From NCBI GenBank assembly GCA_030744635.1, contig JASLQE010000314.1, positions 1 through 7,842 of the forward strand: DNA of 7,842 bases, written 5' to 3'. Below are positions 1 to 5,811 of the stretch, one piece after another (position 1 is the first letter of the stretch; the number at the start of each line of letters is the position of its first letter). Position numbers and translations under genes: made by a program. The notes below the pieces were generated by a model. It did not search any database and was not told the origin of the DNA. It was given only the letters and a program-made list of their open reading frames with translations. Source of the stretch: Dehalococcoidia bacterium. Lineage in GTDB: Bacteria > Chloroflexota > Dehalococcoidia > JACVQG01 > JAHKAY01.

Positions 1-8
1 GGGGTACC

Positions 9-977
9 ATGCTACTGGAGGTTCGGGGGCTTAAGACCTACTTTCATACCCGGAAAGGCCCGGTGAAGGCCGTTGACGGAATCAGCTACAGTGTGGCCCC
101 GGGAGAAATCTCAGCTCTAGTGGGGGAATCGGGCTGCGGCAAGACCGTCAGCGCCCTCTCTCTGCTACGGCTAATACCCGAGCCGCCGGCAGAAATTCTG
201 GAGGGCGAGGCCTGGTTTGAGGGTAAAGACCTGCTCCGTGTGCCGAGGGAGGAGATGCGCCATATACGGGGCCGGAAGATAGCCGTGGTGTTTCAGGAGC
301 CGATGAGCAGCCTTAACCCGGTCCTCACCATTGGACGCCAGCTAACTGAAGCGCTGGTGCAGCACAGCATGTTGGACCGCAAGGGGGCCCAGACGGAGAG
401 CGTCCGTCTGCTGGATATGGTGGGAATTACCGATGCTGACAGCCGCCTGGGGCAGTACCCGCACCAGTTCAGCGGCGGCATGCGCCAGAGGGTTATGATG
501 GCCATGGCGCTTTCCTGCTCTCCCAGCCTTATCATAGCCGATGAACCTACCACCGCGGTGGATGTTACTATTCAGGCGCAGCTTCTGGAGATTATCTATT
601 CCCTGACACAGCGGCTGCAGGTAGCAGTGCTTCTTATCACCCATAACTTGGGGGTGGTGGCAAAGTACGCCCACAAGGTAAATGTGATGTATGCCGGACG
701 CATAGTGGAGCAGGCTTCGGCTGAGGAGATTTATCGGAACCCCAAGCACCCGTATACACAGGCCCTGTTGCGCTCCGTCCCCCGGCTGGACCGGGACCGG
801 CAGACGAAGCTGGTGCCTATTGAAGGGCAGCCACCGGACCTGCTGGACCGTCCCCCGGGGTGCGCGTTCCACCCCCGCTGCTCCTGTGTTTTGCCCCAGT
901 GCCGGGTAGTGTGGCCACCGCTGCTGACCATTAGCGATGACCACCTGGTGGCCTGTCCCTATGGCAACGGAAAGTAG
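9..977 (+). CDS. dppD: Peptide-type ABC importer ATPase, DppD/OppD-like
   Basis: One of the two cytoplasmic ATPases that power a dipeptide/oligopeptide (or nickel-type) ABC importer. The 322-residue length is normal for DppD/OppD. Visible in order: Walker A GESGCGKT (39-46), Q-loop Gln96, signature FSGGMRQR (154-161), Walker B LIIADEP (174-180), D-loop AVD, and switch His212. The C-terminal oligopeptide-transporter extension begins near IEGQPPDLLD (271-280) and carries Cys285, 291, 293, 298 and 316. In characterised DppD proteins such cysteines bind a 4Fe-4S cluster. Two small departures from the usual text are TTAVDV for TTALDV and THN for THD after the switch His; neither removes a catalytic residue. 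The frame stays open to the left edge, but MLLEVRGLKTYF is the usual family N-terminus, so ATG at 9 is preferred. Only 8 upstream bases are visible, so promoter and RBS cannot be judged. It is followed after 4 nt by the partner ATPase. The substrate is not determinable from this gene. Confidence 0.95.
   Translation: MLLEVRGLKTYFHTRKGPVKAVDGISYSVAPGEISALVGESGCGKTVSALSLLRLIPEPPAEILEGEAWFEGKDLLRVPREEMRHIRGRKIAVVFQEPMSSLNPVLTIGRQLTEALVQHSMLDRKGAQTESVRLLDMVGITDADSRLGQYPHQFSGGMRQRVMMAMALSCSPSLIIADEPTTAVDVTIQAQLLEIIYSLTQRLQVAVLLITHNLGVVAKYAHKVNVMYAGRIVEQASAEEIYRNPKHPYTQALLRSVPRLDRDRQTKLVPIEGQPPDLLDRPPGCAFHPRCSCVLPQCRVVWPPLLTISDDHLVACPYGNGK
969..974 (+). promoter_or_regulatory. Shine-Dalgarno of dppF, decides its start
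   Basis: GGAAAG sits 7 nt before ATG 982, inside the last codons of dppD and just before its TAG stop (975-977). Two in-frame upstream ATGs, at 937 and 961, would overlap dppD by 41 or 17 bp. They would also add residues (MTTWWPVPMATESSA) that are simply dppD's end read in another frame. The spacing and the family-like N-terminus MNNDLLLEVKDL favour 982 and imply translational coupling to dppD. Confidence 0.6.
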
Positions 978-981
978 TGCG

Positions 982-1959
982 ATGAACAACGACTTGCTGT
1001 TAGAGGTAAAAGACCTGACTAAGTACTTCCCGGTGACCCGGGGTCTCATCTTGGAGCGCAAAATCGCCGATGTAAAGGCGGTGGATGGTGTAAACTTCGG
1101 CATCCGCCGTGGGGAGACCCTGGGGTTGGTGGGGGAATCGGGGTCGGGCAAGACCACGGTAGGCAAGTGTGTCCTTCACATCATACCGCCCACGGTGGGC
1201 GAGGTCTACTTTGAGGGCAGTGACCTGTGCCGGCTGGAGGATGAAAACCTGCGGCGGGTGCGGCCTCGGATGCAGCCCATCTATCAGGACCCCTACGGCT
1301 CGCTGAATCCTCGCATGACGGTTGACGGCATCGTGGGCGAGCCCCTGTTGGTGCACTCATTGGCCCGGAGAAAGGATGTGCGGGAGAGGGTTGGGGAGCT
1401 ATTGAAGTTGGTTGGCCTGGAGCCGGAGATGGGACGCCGCTATCCGCATATGTTCAGCGGGGGCCAGCGGCAGCGCATAGGCATAGCCCGTGCCCTGGCG
1501 ACTCAGCCCGCCTTCCTGGTGTGCGATGAGCCGGTGTCGGCCCTGGATGTCTCCATACAGGCCCAGATAATAAACCTGCTGGCCGAGCTACAGGAGAGGC
1601 TGGGGCTGACCCTCCTGTTCATCGCCCATGACCTGTCGGTGGTACGGCACATCAGCGACCGCATAGCGGTGATGTACCTGGGGCGGATTATGGAGCTTGC
1701 GCCCAGCGGCGACCTCTATCTACATCCAATGCATCCCTACACACGGGCGCTGCTATCGGCGGTGCCCATACCGGACCCCGTCCTGGAGAGGGAGAGGAAG
1801 CGGATGTTGCTGACTGGCGAAATCCCCAGCCCCCTCAACCCCCCTTCGGGATGTGGCTTCCACCCCCGCTGCTATGAGCGACAGGACATCTGCTCCCAGG
1901 TGGCCCCATCTGTTACGGAAAAAGACGGCCACATGGTGGCTTGTCACCTGTTCGCTTAG
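982..1959 (+). CDS. dppF: Peptide-type ABC importer ATPase, DppF/OppF-like
   Basis: The second ATPase of the importer, expected to pair with the DppD-like protein on the cytoplasmic face of the two permeases. From ATG 982 it is 325 residues, typical of DppF/OppF. Motifs in that numbering: Walker A GESGSGKT (51-58), Q-loop Gln102, signature FSGGQRQR (158-165), Walker B FLVCDEP (178-184), D-loop SALD, and switch His216 in IAHDLSVV. The N-terminal text KYFPVTRG and the PVSALDVSIQAQ string mark the DppF rather than the DppD branch. The C-terminal extension has Cys291, 297, 304 and 321, the same four-cysteine pattern that holds an iron-sulfur cluster in relatives. All catalytic residues are present. 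The gene is 4 nt downstream of dppD and surely co-transcribed. Its 3' end overlaps the convergent permease gene by 4 bp (TTAG at 1956-1959, carrying both stops), with no terminator visible. Confidence 0.94.
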   Translation: MNNDLLLEVKDLTKYFPVTRGLILERKIADVKAVDGVNFGIRRGETLGLVGESGSGKTTVGKCVLHIIPPTVGEVYFEGSDLCRLEDENLRRVRPRMQPIYQDPYGSLNPRMTVDGIVGEPLLVHSLARRKDVRERVGELLKLVGLEPEMGRRYPHMFSGGQRQRIGIARALATQPAFLVCDEPVSALDVSIQAQIINLLAELQERLGLTLLFIAHDLSVVRHISDRIAVMYLGRIMELAPSGDLYLHPMHPYTRALLSAVPIPDPVLERERKRMLLTGEIPSPLNPPSGCGFHPRCYERQDICSQVAPSVTEKDGHMVACHLFA

Positions 1960-2846
1960 AGCCGCTTCAACCGCGGGTCCAGCACATCCCTCAGGGCGTC
2001 CCCTAAAAGGTTAACCCCGAAGACGGCCAAACTGATGGCGATGCCGGGGAAGATGGCCAGCCAGGGTGCGGAGTTAAAAAACTCCATGGACTCAGCCAGA
2101 GATCTGCCCCAGGAGGGAGTGGGGGGGGGGATACCAAGGCCGAGGAAGCTCAGCGAGGCCTCTACCAGAATGGCGGTGCCCAGAAAGGCGGTGGCCACTA
2201 TGATGTATGGAGCCATGCAGTTGGGCAGCACATGAAGGAAGACGATACGCCACTGGCTGGCGCCCACCGCCCGGGCCGCCTCTATATATTGCTGCTCTTT
2301 CACCGCCAAGGCGGCGGAGCGCACCACCCGTCCCGCCCGGGGGATAAAGGGAATGGAGATGGCGATGATTACATTCCTTAGCGAAGGTCCCAGCACTGCC
2401 ATAATAGCCAGTGCCATGATGAGGGTGGGGAAGGCCAACAGCACATCCATTACGCGCTGGATGGTGATATCCACCCATCCTCCCTTATAGGCGCTGAACA
2501 CATTGAGGAGTGTGCCCACCACGGTGCCCAGGAGGGTAGCCAGGAAGCCCACCAGAATGGAGACGCGGGCGCCGTAGATGATGCGGCTCAGGCTGTCCCG
2601 CCCTAGCTCGTCGCTGCCCAAGAGGTACTGGCCGGAGGGGCTCGCAAGAGCGTCTCTAACATGGGTCCTCACCGGGTCCGCCGGGGCCAGCCAAGGAGAC
2701 AAGATAGCTACCAGAATCATGGCCAGCACCAGGAAGGCCCCCGCTGCCCCCAGGGGCTTCTCCCGGGAAAAGCGGAGAAGGATTGCTACCCATCCATCAC
2801 TACTCTGCATATTTGGCGGGGCTAGCACCTCTACCTGCTGGGCCAT
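1956..2846 (-). CDS. dppC: Peptide-type ABC importer permease, DppC/OppC-like
   Basis: One of the two inner-membrane channel subunits of the importer, 296 residues, a normal length. About six membrane segments are expected: roughly 34-53, 95-118, 140-155, 158-175, 213-235 and 264-284. The family block GSDELGRDSLSRIIYGAR lies at 77-94. The EAA loop that contacts the ATPases is at about 185-209 (AARAVGASQWRI, then LPN). The conserved LGLGIPPPTPSWG is at 235-247. The N-terminal FSREKPLGAAGAF (26-38) is the usual cytoplasmic lead into TM1. Its ATG (2844-2846) is preceded by AAAGGAG. The Pro-Pro-Pro codons fall in a run of ten C on the coding strand, making the gene sensitive to slippage or a sequencing indel; as given the frame is intact. 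It follows the dppB-like gene after 9 nt and its stop overlaps the convergent dppF stop. Confidence 0.95.
   Translation of the reverse strand: MAQQVEVLAPPNMQSSDGWVAILLRFSREKPLGAAGAFLVLAMILVAILSPWLAPADPVRTHVRDALASPSGQYLLGSDELGRDSLSRIIYGARVSILVGFLATLLGTVVGTLLNVFSAYKGGWVDITIQRVMDVLLAFPTLIMALAIMAVLGPSLRNVIIAISIPFIPRAGRVVRSAALAVKEQQYIEAARAVGASQWRIVFLHVLPNCMAPYIIVATAFLGTAILVEASLSFLGLGIPPPTPSWGRSLAESMEFFNSAPWLAIFPGIAISLAVFGVNLLGDALRDVLDPRLKRL
2121..2130. repeat. G10/C10 homopolymer inside dppC
   Basis: Ten consecutive G on the + strand (C10 in the coding sense) encode the PPP of the conserved GIPPPTPSWG motif. The reading frame around it is correct for the family, so the given length of ten is the functional in-frame one. 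Confidence 0.9.
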
Positions 2847-2850
2847 AGAA

Positions 2851-2857
2851 CTCCTTT
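2851..2857 (-). promoter_or_regulatory. Shine-Dalgarno of dppC overlapping the dppB stop
   Basis: On the minus strand AAAGGAG lies 4 nt before the dppC ATG and shares bases with the dppB TAA (2856-2858). A ribosome ending dppB therefore sits on the dppC start signal, which suggests coupled, balanced synthesis of the two channel subunits. Confidence 0.65.
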
Positions 2858-3809
2858 AGTGATAGCGGATACGGGGGTCCAGCCAGGAATAAATCAGATC
2901 CACTATCAGGTTGATGATGAGGACAAAACCTACGATGATGAGCACTACCCCCTGTACCAGGGGTATGTCACGGCGGCCCATGGCATCCACTATCAGTGTG
3001 CCCACCCCGGGCACATTGAAAATCTTCTCTATGATTACGGCTCCGCTGAACAGGATGACCATCTCCACTCCGAAGATAGTGATAACCGGCAGCGACGCAT
3101 TCTTGAGGGCGTGGAGGTAAACCACCGTCCTCTCCATCAGCCCCTTGGCCCGGGCGGTGCGCACATAGTCTTCTTTGAGCACCTCCAACATGGAGCTGCG
3201 CATCATGCGGGCGGATACCGCTGCCTGCCGATAGCCCAGGACTAAGGCTGGCAGGAAAAGCTGCTGCAGGGATGTCCAGGGGTCTTTGTAGATGACCGCA
3301 TAGGTTAGGGGCGGGAACCAGCTAAATACGATGAGCAGGAAAAGGATGACCAGCATGCCGAGCCAGAAGCTGGGGATGGACAGGCCGGAGATGGTAAACA
3401 ACCGCAGCCCGTAGTCCACCCAGCTATCCTGTCTCAGGGCGGCCAGGATGCCCACGGGGACTGCCAGCGCCGCGCTTATGAGCACGGAGAAAGAGATGAG
3501 GGTCAGGGTGATGGGCAGCCTTATCCATATCTCGTGAAACACGGGCTGTCCAGTCCACAGGGAGTTGCCGAAGTCCAAGCGGACTATGCCCCATAGCCAG
3601 GAGAAATACTGGACATATAGGGGACGGTTAAGCCCTAACTGCTCCCGGATGCGGGCTACCTGCTCCGGGCTGGCCTGGCCGGTGTCCTCCCCGAGGATCA
3701 TCATGGCGATGTCCCCGGGGAGGATGTTCATTAGTAAGAATATTAGGGTGACTGCACCGAAGATGGTGGGCACCATGAGTAGCAGCCGACGGACGATATA
3801 TTCCTTCAT
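2856..3809 (-). CDS. dppB: Peptide-type ABC importer permease, DppB/OppB-like
   Basis: The other inner-membrane channel subunit, 317 residues, typical for DppB/OppB. It opens with the family text MKEYIVRRLLLMVPTIFG and TM1 (about 9-30). The periplasmic loop with ILPGDIA (29-35) and EQLGLNRPLYVQY (56-68) is characteristic of the B permease. Further hydrophobic segments are near 100-125, 135-164, 182-198, 240-262 and 284-308. The ATPase-contact EAA loop is at about 215-238 (DYVRTARAKGL, then LKNA). The C-terminus DLIYSWLDPRIRYH is the usual ending. ATG 3807-3809 is the only plausible start, because an in-frame TAG lies two codons upstream (3813-3815). A GGAAG at 3818-3822 is spaced 8 nt from it. 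The gene lies 38 nt after the binding-protein stop; that gap contains the perfect palindrome GGCCATGGCC (3823-3832), too short to call a terminator. It is 9 nt before dppC. Confidence 0.95.
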   Translation of the reverse strand: MKEYIVRRLLLMVPTIFGAVTLIFLLMNILPGDIAMMILGEDTGQASPEQVARIREQLGLNRPLYVQYFSWLWGIVRLDFGNSLWTGQPVFHEIWIRLPITLTLISFSVLISAALAVPVGILAALRQDSWVDYGLRLFTISGLSIPSFWLGMLVILFLLIVFSWFPPLTYAVIYKDPWTSLQQLFLPALVLGYRQAAVSARMMRSSMLEVLKEDYVRTARAKGLMERTVVYLHALKNASLPVITIFGVEMVILFSGAVIIEKIFNVPGVGTLIVDAMGRRDIPLVQGVVLIIVGFVLIINLIVDLIYSWLDPRIRYH

Positions 3810-3847
3810 GCGCTACTCTTCCGGCCATGGCCATGCCTGCAGGTACC

Positions 3848-5596
3848 CTACCTTTCTAGCCACACCTGCTCCATCTGCAGGTGGACGCTATATACGGTGT
3901 TGGCCGGGACATAGTTCTTGACCTGGGGATAGACACCGATGCCGTACTGCAGGAAGAAAGTAGATAAGGCGGGGCTATCCTTTGCCAGAATTCTCTCAAT
4001 CTCATGGGTGAATTCTGTACGCTGGGCCATGGTTCCTGCCTCGGACTGCTTCGTGAAGAGCTCGTCTATTTTGGGATTGCTGTACCCCGTCCAGTTCTCG
4101 GAGCCTCCGGTTACCCAGTAGCTCATTATCTCATCGGGGTCAAAGATGTTGGAGTACATCACCTCCAGGTACATATCGTAGTCCCTAGCGCTGCGCAGCT
4201 CCATGGCCCGTGCAGTCTCGGGGAGGTCTATGGTGGTCTTAATGCTCAGGTGCTGCTGTAGCAGGTCACTCACCTGGGTGAGAATCCGCTTGTATATGGA
4301 TAGGTTGCGGGCCAGCAGCCTCATCTCGAAACCATCGGCATAGCCCGCCTCGGCCATAAGCCTCTTGGCCTCGGCCACCCTTTCCTCGTAGGGCTTGTCC
4401 CACATCAGGAGCTTGGCCAACTCATCCTGGGGCAGGGCATAGGGGCTTTCCGGAGGCATGAGGCCCGCAATCCGGCCCCAACCCAGGTCGCCCACCGCTG
4501 CCAGGGTTATTTGCTCCCGCTCCAGCACCAGGTTCATGGCCCGACGCACCTTTACATCGTTCCACGGATTATCACCGTTCAGGTTAAACCACAGCATGCG
4601 TACCAGGGGGTGGGACAGGATTTGGAAATTGCCATTAGGCGCCTTAGAGACGTGGTCGTCGTAGATGGACTTGGTGGGCATGCCCAGGGTGGGGCTGGTC
4701 ATGTCAATACGGCCGGCAACAAAGGCCGCCATCTGGGCGGGGCGGTCCCGTATTACATGGAGAATGATACCATCCAGATAAGGCAGGCCCTTCTTGAAGT
4801 AGTTGGGGTTTTTCTCATAGGTGTAGCTGACGCCACTTACGTACTCCTTGAGCATGAACGGTCCCGTGCCCACCATGAATTCAGGGGTTTTGGGGTCGAT
4901 GTCGGCCAGGTGTTCGGCCTGTATCACTGCATATCCCTGGGCCAGCATGGAGAGCAGCGATGCCTGGGGGCTATTGAGGTGGATTTTCACCGTGTTGCTG
5001 CCCACCGCCTCCGCCCGGTCAAAGGCGGGGAAGCGGCTGGCTATGACGCTGCGCTCCGAGTCCGTCATCTTCTCGAAGGTATACACCACATCCGCAGCGG
5101 TGAAGGGCTGGCCATCGTGCCATGTGACCCCCTCCTGCAGGAAGAAGGTGTAGGTCAGGCCGTCACGGCTAACCTCCCAACTCGCGGCCAGGTCGGCTAT
5201 GATGTTATCCGGCACAAACTCCCTCTTGGCGGGGTCAAAACGGACCAGGGTGCTGAACACGGGGTTGGCGAAGAAGGGGGTATGGGAGCCCCAACGGTGG
5301 AGGTCAAAGCCGGGTGGGTCGGTGCGGTTCCAGTACTCTATCACGCCTCCGTACTTGCCCGGCAGCGGGGTGGCGGTTGGTGCCGGCGTAGCCGCGGGTG
5401 CCGCAGCGGCCGCCGGCCTTGGTGTGGCCGCGGGTGCCGGGGTAGCCGCCGGCCTTGGGGTGGCCGCGGGTGCCGGGGCGGCCGTTGGAACTGGTGCCTG
5501 TGTAGGTGTCGGGGTAGCATCCCCTCCGCATGCACTGATGAGTAGTGCCAAGGAGATAGTTAGGGACACTACGAAGCTGAATCTTCGTCCGGTCAT
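3848..5596 (-). CDS. Extracellular solute-binding lipoprotein, SBP family 5 (peptide/DppA type)
   Basis: The ligand-capturing component of the importer, 582 residues, slightly long for family 5 because of its tether. Residues 1-22 are a signal peptide (MTGRR, then a Leu/Ile/Val core) ending in lipobox ISAC, with Cys23 predicted to be lipidated and membrane-anchored. Residues 27-79 are an Ala/Pro/Thr tether built partly of 12-residue repeats. The binding domain begins at about GKYGG (80-84). The family hallmark lies at about 134-174, with ASWEVSRDGLTYTF and WHDGQPFTAADVVYTF. A second typical stretch is FNLNGDNPWNDVKVRRAM. The C-terminus is complete. Family 5 proteins bind di- and oligopeptides, nickel complexes, sugars, glutathione or other compounds; the ligand cannot be read from sequence, so I withhold the name dppA. 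The gene is first in the unit with both permeases and has its own promoter and strong Shine-Dalgarno. The tether style suggests a Chloroflexota host. Confidence 0.93.
   Translation of the reverse strand: MTGRRFSFVVSLTISLALLISACGGDATPTPTQAPVPTAAPAPAATPRPAATPAPAATPRPAAAAAPAATPAPTATPLPGKYGGVIEYWNRTDPPGFDLHRWGSHTPFFANPVFSTLVRFDPAKREFVPDNIIADLAASWEVSRDGLTYTFFLQEGVTWHDGQPFTAADVVYTFEKMTDSERSVIASRFPAFDRAEAVGSNTVKIHLNSPQASLLSMLAQGYAVIQAEHLADIDPKTPEFMVGTGPFMLKEYVSGVSYTYEKNPNYFKKGLPYLDGIILHVIRDRPAQMAAFVAGRIDMTSPTLGMPTKSIYDDHVSKAPNGNFQILSHPLVRMLWFNLNGDNPWNDVKVRRAMNLVLEREQITLAAVGDLGWGRIAGLMPPESPYALPQDELAKLLMWDKPYEERVAEAKRLMAEAGYADGFEMRLLARNLSIYKRILTQVSDLLQQHLSIKTTIDLPETARAMELRSARDYDMYLEVMYSNIFDPDEIMSYWVTGGSENWTGYSNPKIDELFTKQSEAGTMAQRTEFTHEIERILAKDSPALSTFFLQYGIGVYPQVKNYVPANTVYSVHLQMEQVWLER
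5410..5481 (-). repeat. Two tandem 36-bp repeats in the lipoprotein tether
   Basis: Two adjacent 36-bp units (5410-5445 and 5446-5481) match except for about three bases. Each encodes a 12-residue AATPRPA-type unit. Flanking DNA on both sides (about 5360-5409 and 5482-5518) holds more diverged versions of the same Ala/Pro/Thr code. The whole array forms the flexible spacer between the lipidated Cys and the binding domain. Confidence 0.85.
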
Positions 5597-5602
5597 ACCT
5601 TA

Positions 5603-5608
5603 CCTCCC
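5603..5608 (-). promoter_or_regulatory. Strong Shine-Dalgarno of the binding-protein gene
   Basis: Minus-strand GGGAGG lies 6 nt before ATG 5594-5596. It is the best ribosome-binding site in the window, fitting a binding protein that is normally made in excess of its permeases. Confidence 0.75.
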
Positions 5609-5621
5609 AACAGTGTGTTTT

Positions 5622-5759
5622 ACGGTATCCGAGTTGCCCTACCGCATAATGTGATCGATTCTAAGCTACTAACAAGAGATTGTCAAGTGGGTTTAGAGCA
5701 ATAGAAGCGGTATCCCGTCGTTATTAGCAGTTTCATTCAATCCTTTTGGGATGCGGTAT
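5622..5759. promoter_or_regulatory. Cluster of CGGTAT-type motifs around the promoter, possible regulator sites
   Basis: CGGTAT occurs on the + strand at 5623-5628, 5708-5713 and 5754-5759. The first two are part of an identical 8-mer, CGGTATCC (5623-5630 and 5708-5715). A related inverted copy, TACCGCAT (5640-5647), is the exact reverse complement of ATGCGGTA (5751-5758). Copies lie on both sides of the promoter: two upstream of -35 and two in the leader. No recognised operator is named; regulatory function is inference only. Confidence 0.3.
5658..5686 (-). promoter_or_regulatory. Near-consensus sigma70-type promoter for the importer unit
   Basis: On the minus strand a perfect -35 box TTGACA (5681-5686) is followed by exactly 17 nt and the -10 box TAGAAT (5658-5663), five of six consensus bases. 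Transcription would start near 5650-5652, giving an untranslated leader of about 55 nt ahead of the binding-protein ATG. Position, direction and spacing all fit. It separates this unit from the upstream MFS gene on the same strand. Regulation is unknown, but short repeated motifs flank it. Confidence 0.75.
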
Positions 5760-5811
5760 GGTTCAAAGTGGAGGGCTTGAGCGCTAACGGGTGATACAAG
5801 GAACGAGGGAA

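Noticed and set aside
212..222. Non-standard THN after the ATPase switch His (and TTAVDV) as a sign of a dead ATPase
   Set aside because: These are residue numbers in the DppD-like protein, not base positions. The switch His, Walker A and B, Q-loop and signature are all intact, and the changes are conservative and within family variation as I recall it.
937..981. Longer dppF starts at ATG 937 or 961
   Set aside because: They would encode dppD's tail in another frame. ATG 982 has a well-spaced GGAAAG and a family-like N-terminus.
342..1166. Minus-strand open frame (274 codons) across dppD and the start of dppF
   Set aside because: It lies opposite two strongly supported ATPases and shows no family motifs; GC-rich DNA often leaves such frames open.
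2092..2478. Alternative minus-strand frame of 128 codons within dppC
   Set aside because: It overlaps the correct dppC frame, which carries all conserved motifs. It does not indicate a frameshift, since dppC is intact from start to stop.
3823..3847. Palindromes GGCCATGGCC, CCTGCAGG and GGTACC between the binding-protein stop and dppB as an internal terminator
   Set aside because: The stems are 3-5 bp self-complementary sites without loops or a T-tract, so no convincing terminator can be drawn.
2..3848. GGGTACC just before dppD (2-8) and its inverse just before dppB (3842-3848), possible inversion scars
   Set aside because: Seven bases is short, the sequence is a self-pairing restriction-site-like palindrome, and its positions do not match the expected breakpoints of a D-F inversion.
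4511..5545. Long + strand open frame (344 codons) opposite the binding-protein gene
   Set aside because: It is the antisense shadow of a clear family 5 binding protein. It has no recognisable domain, and its Gly/Arg-rich end is only the Ala/Pro/Thr repeat read backwards.
5199..5654. + strand frame encoding an Ala/Gly/Val-rich 151-residue protein opposite the lipoprotein N-terminus
   Set aside because: Its composition comes entirely from the antisense of the tether repeats, and no RBS or family similarity is seen.
5697..5811. Intrinsic terminator downstream of the MFS gene
   Set aside because: I searched the minus strand for a GC stem followed by T residues. I found only weak pairings such as ATCCC/GGGAT with a 31-nt loop and no T-run in place.
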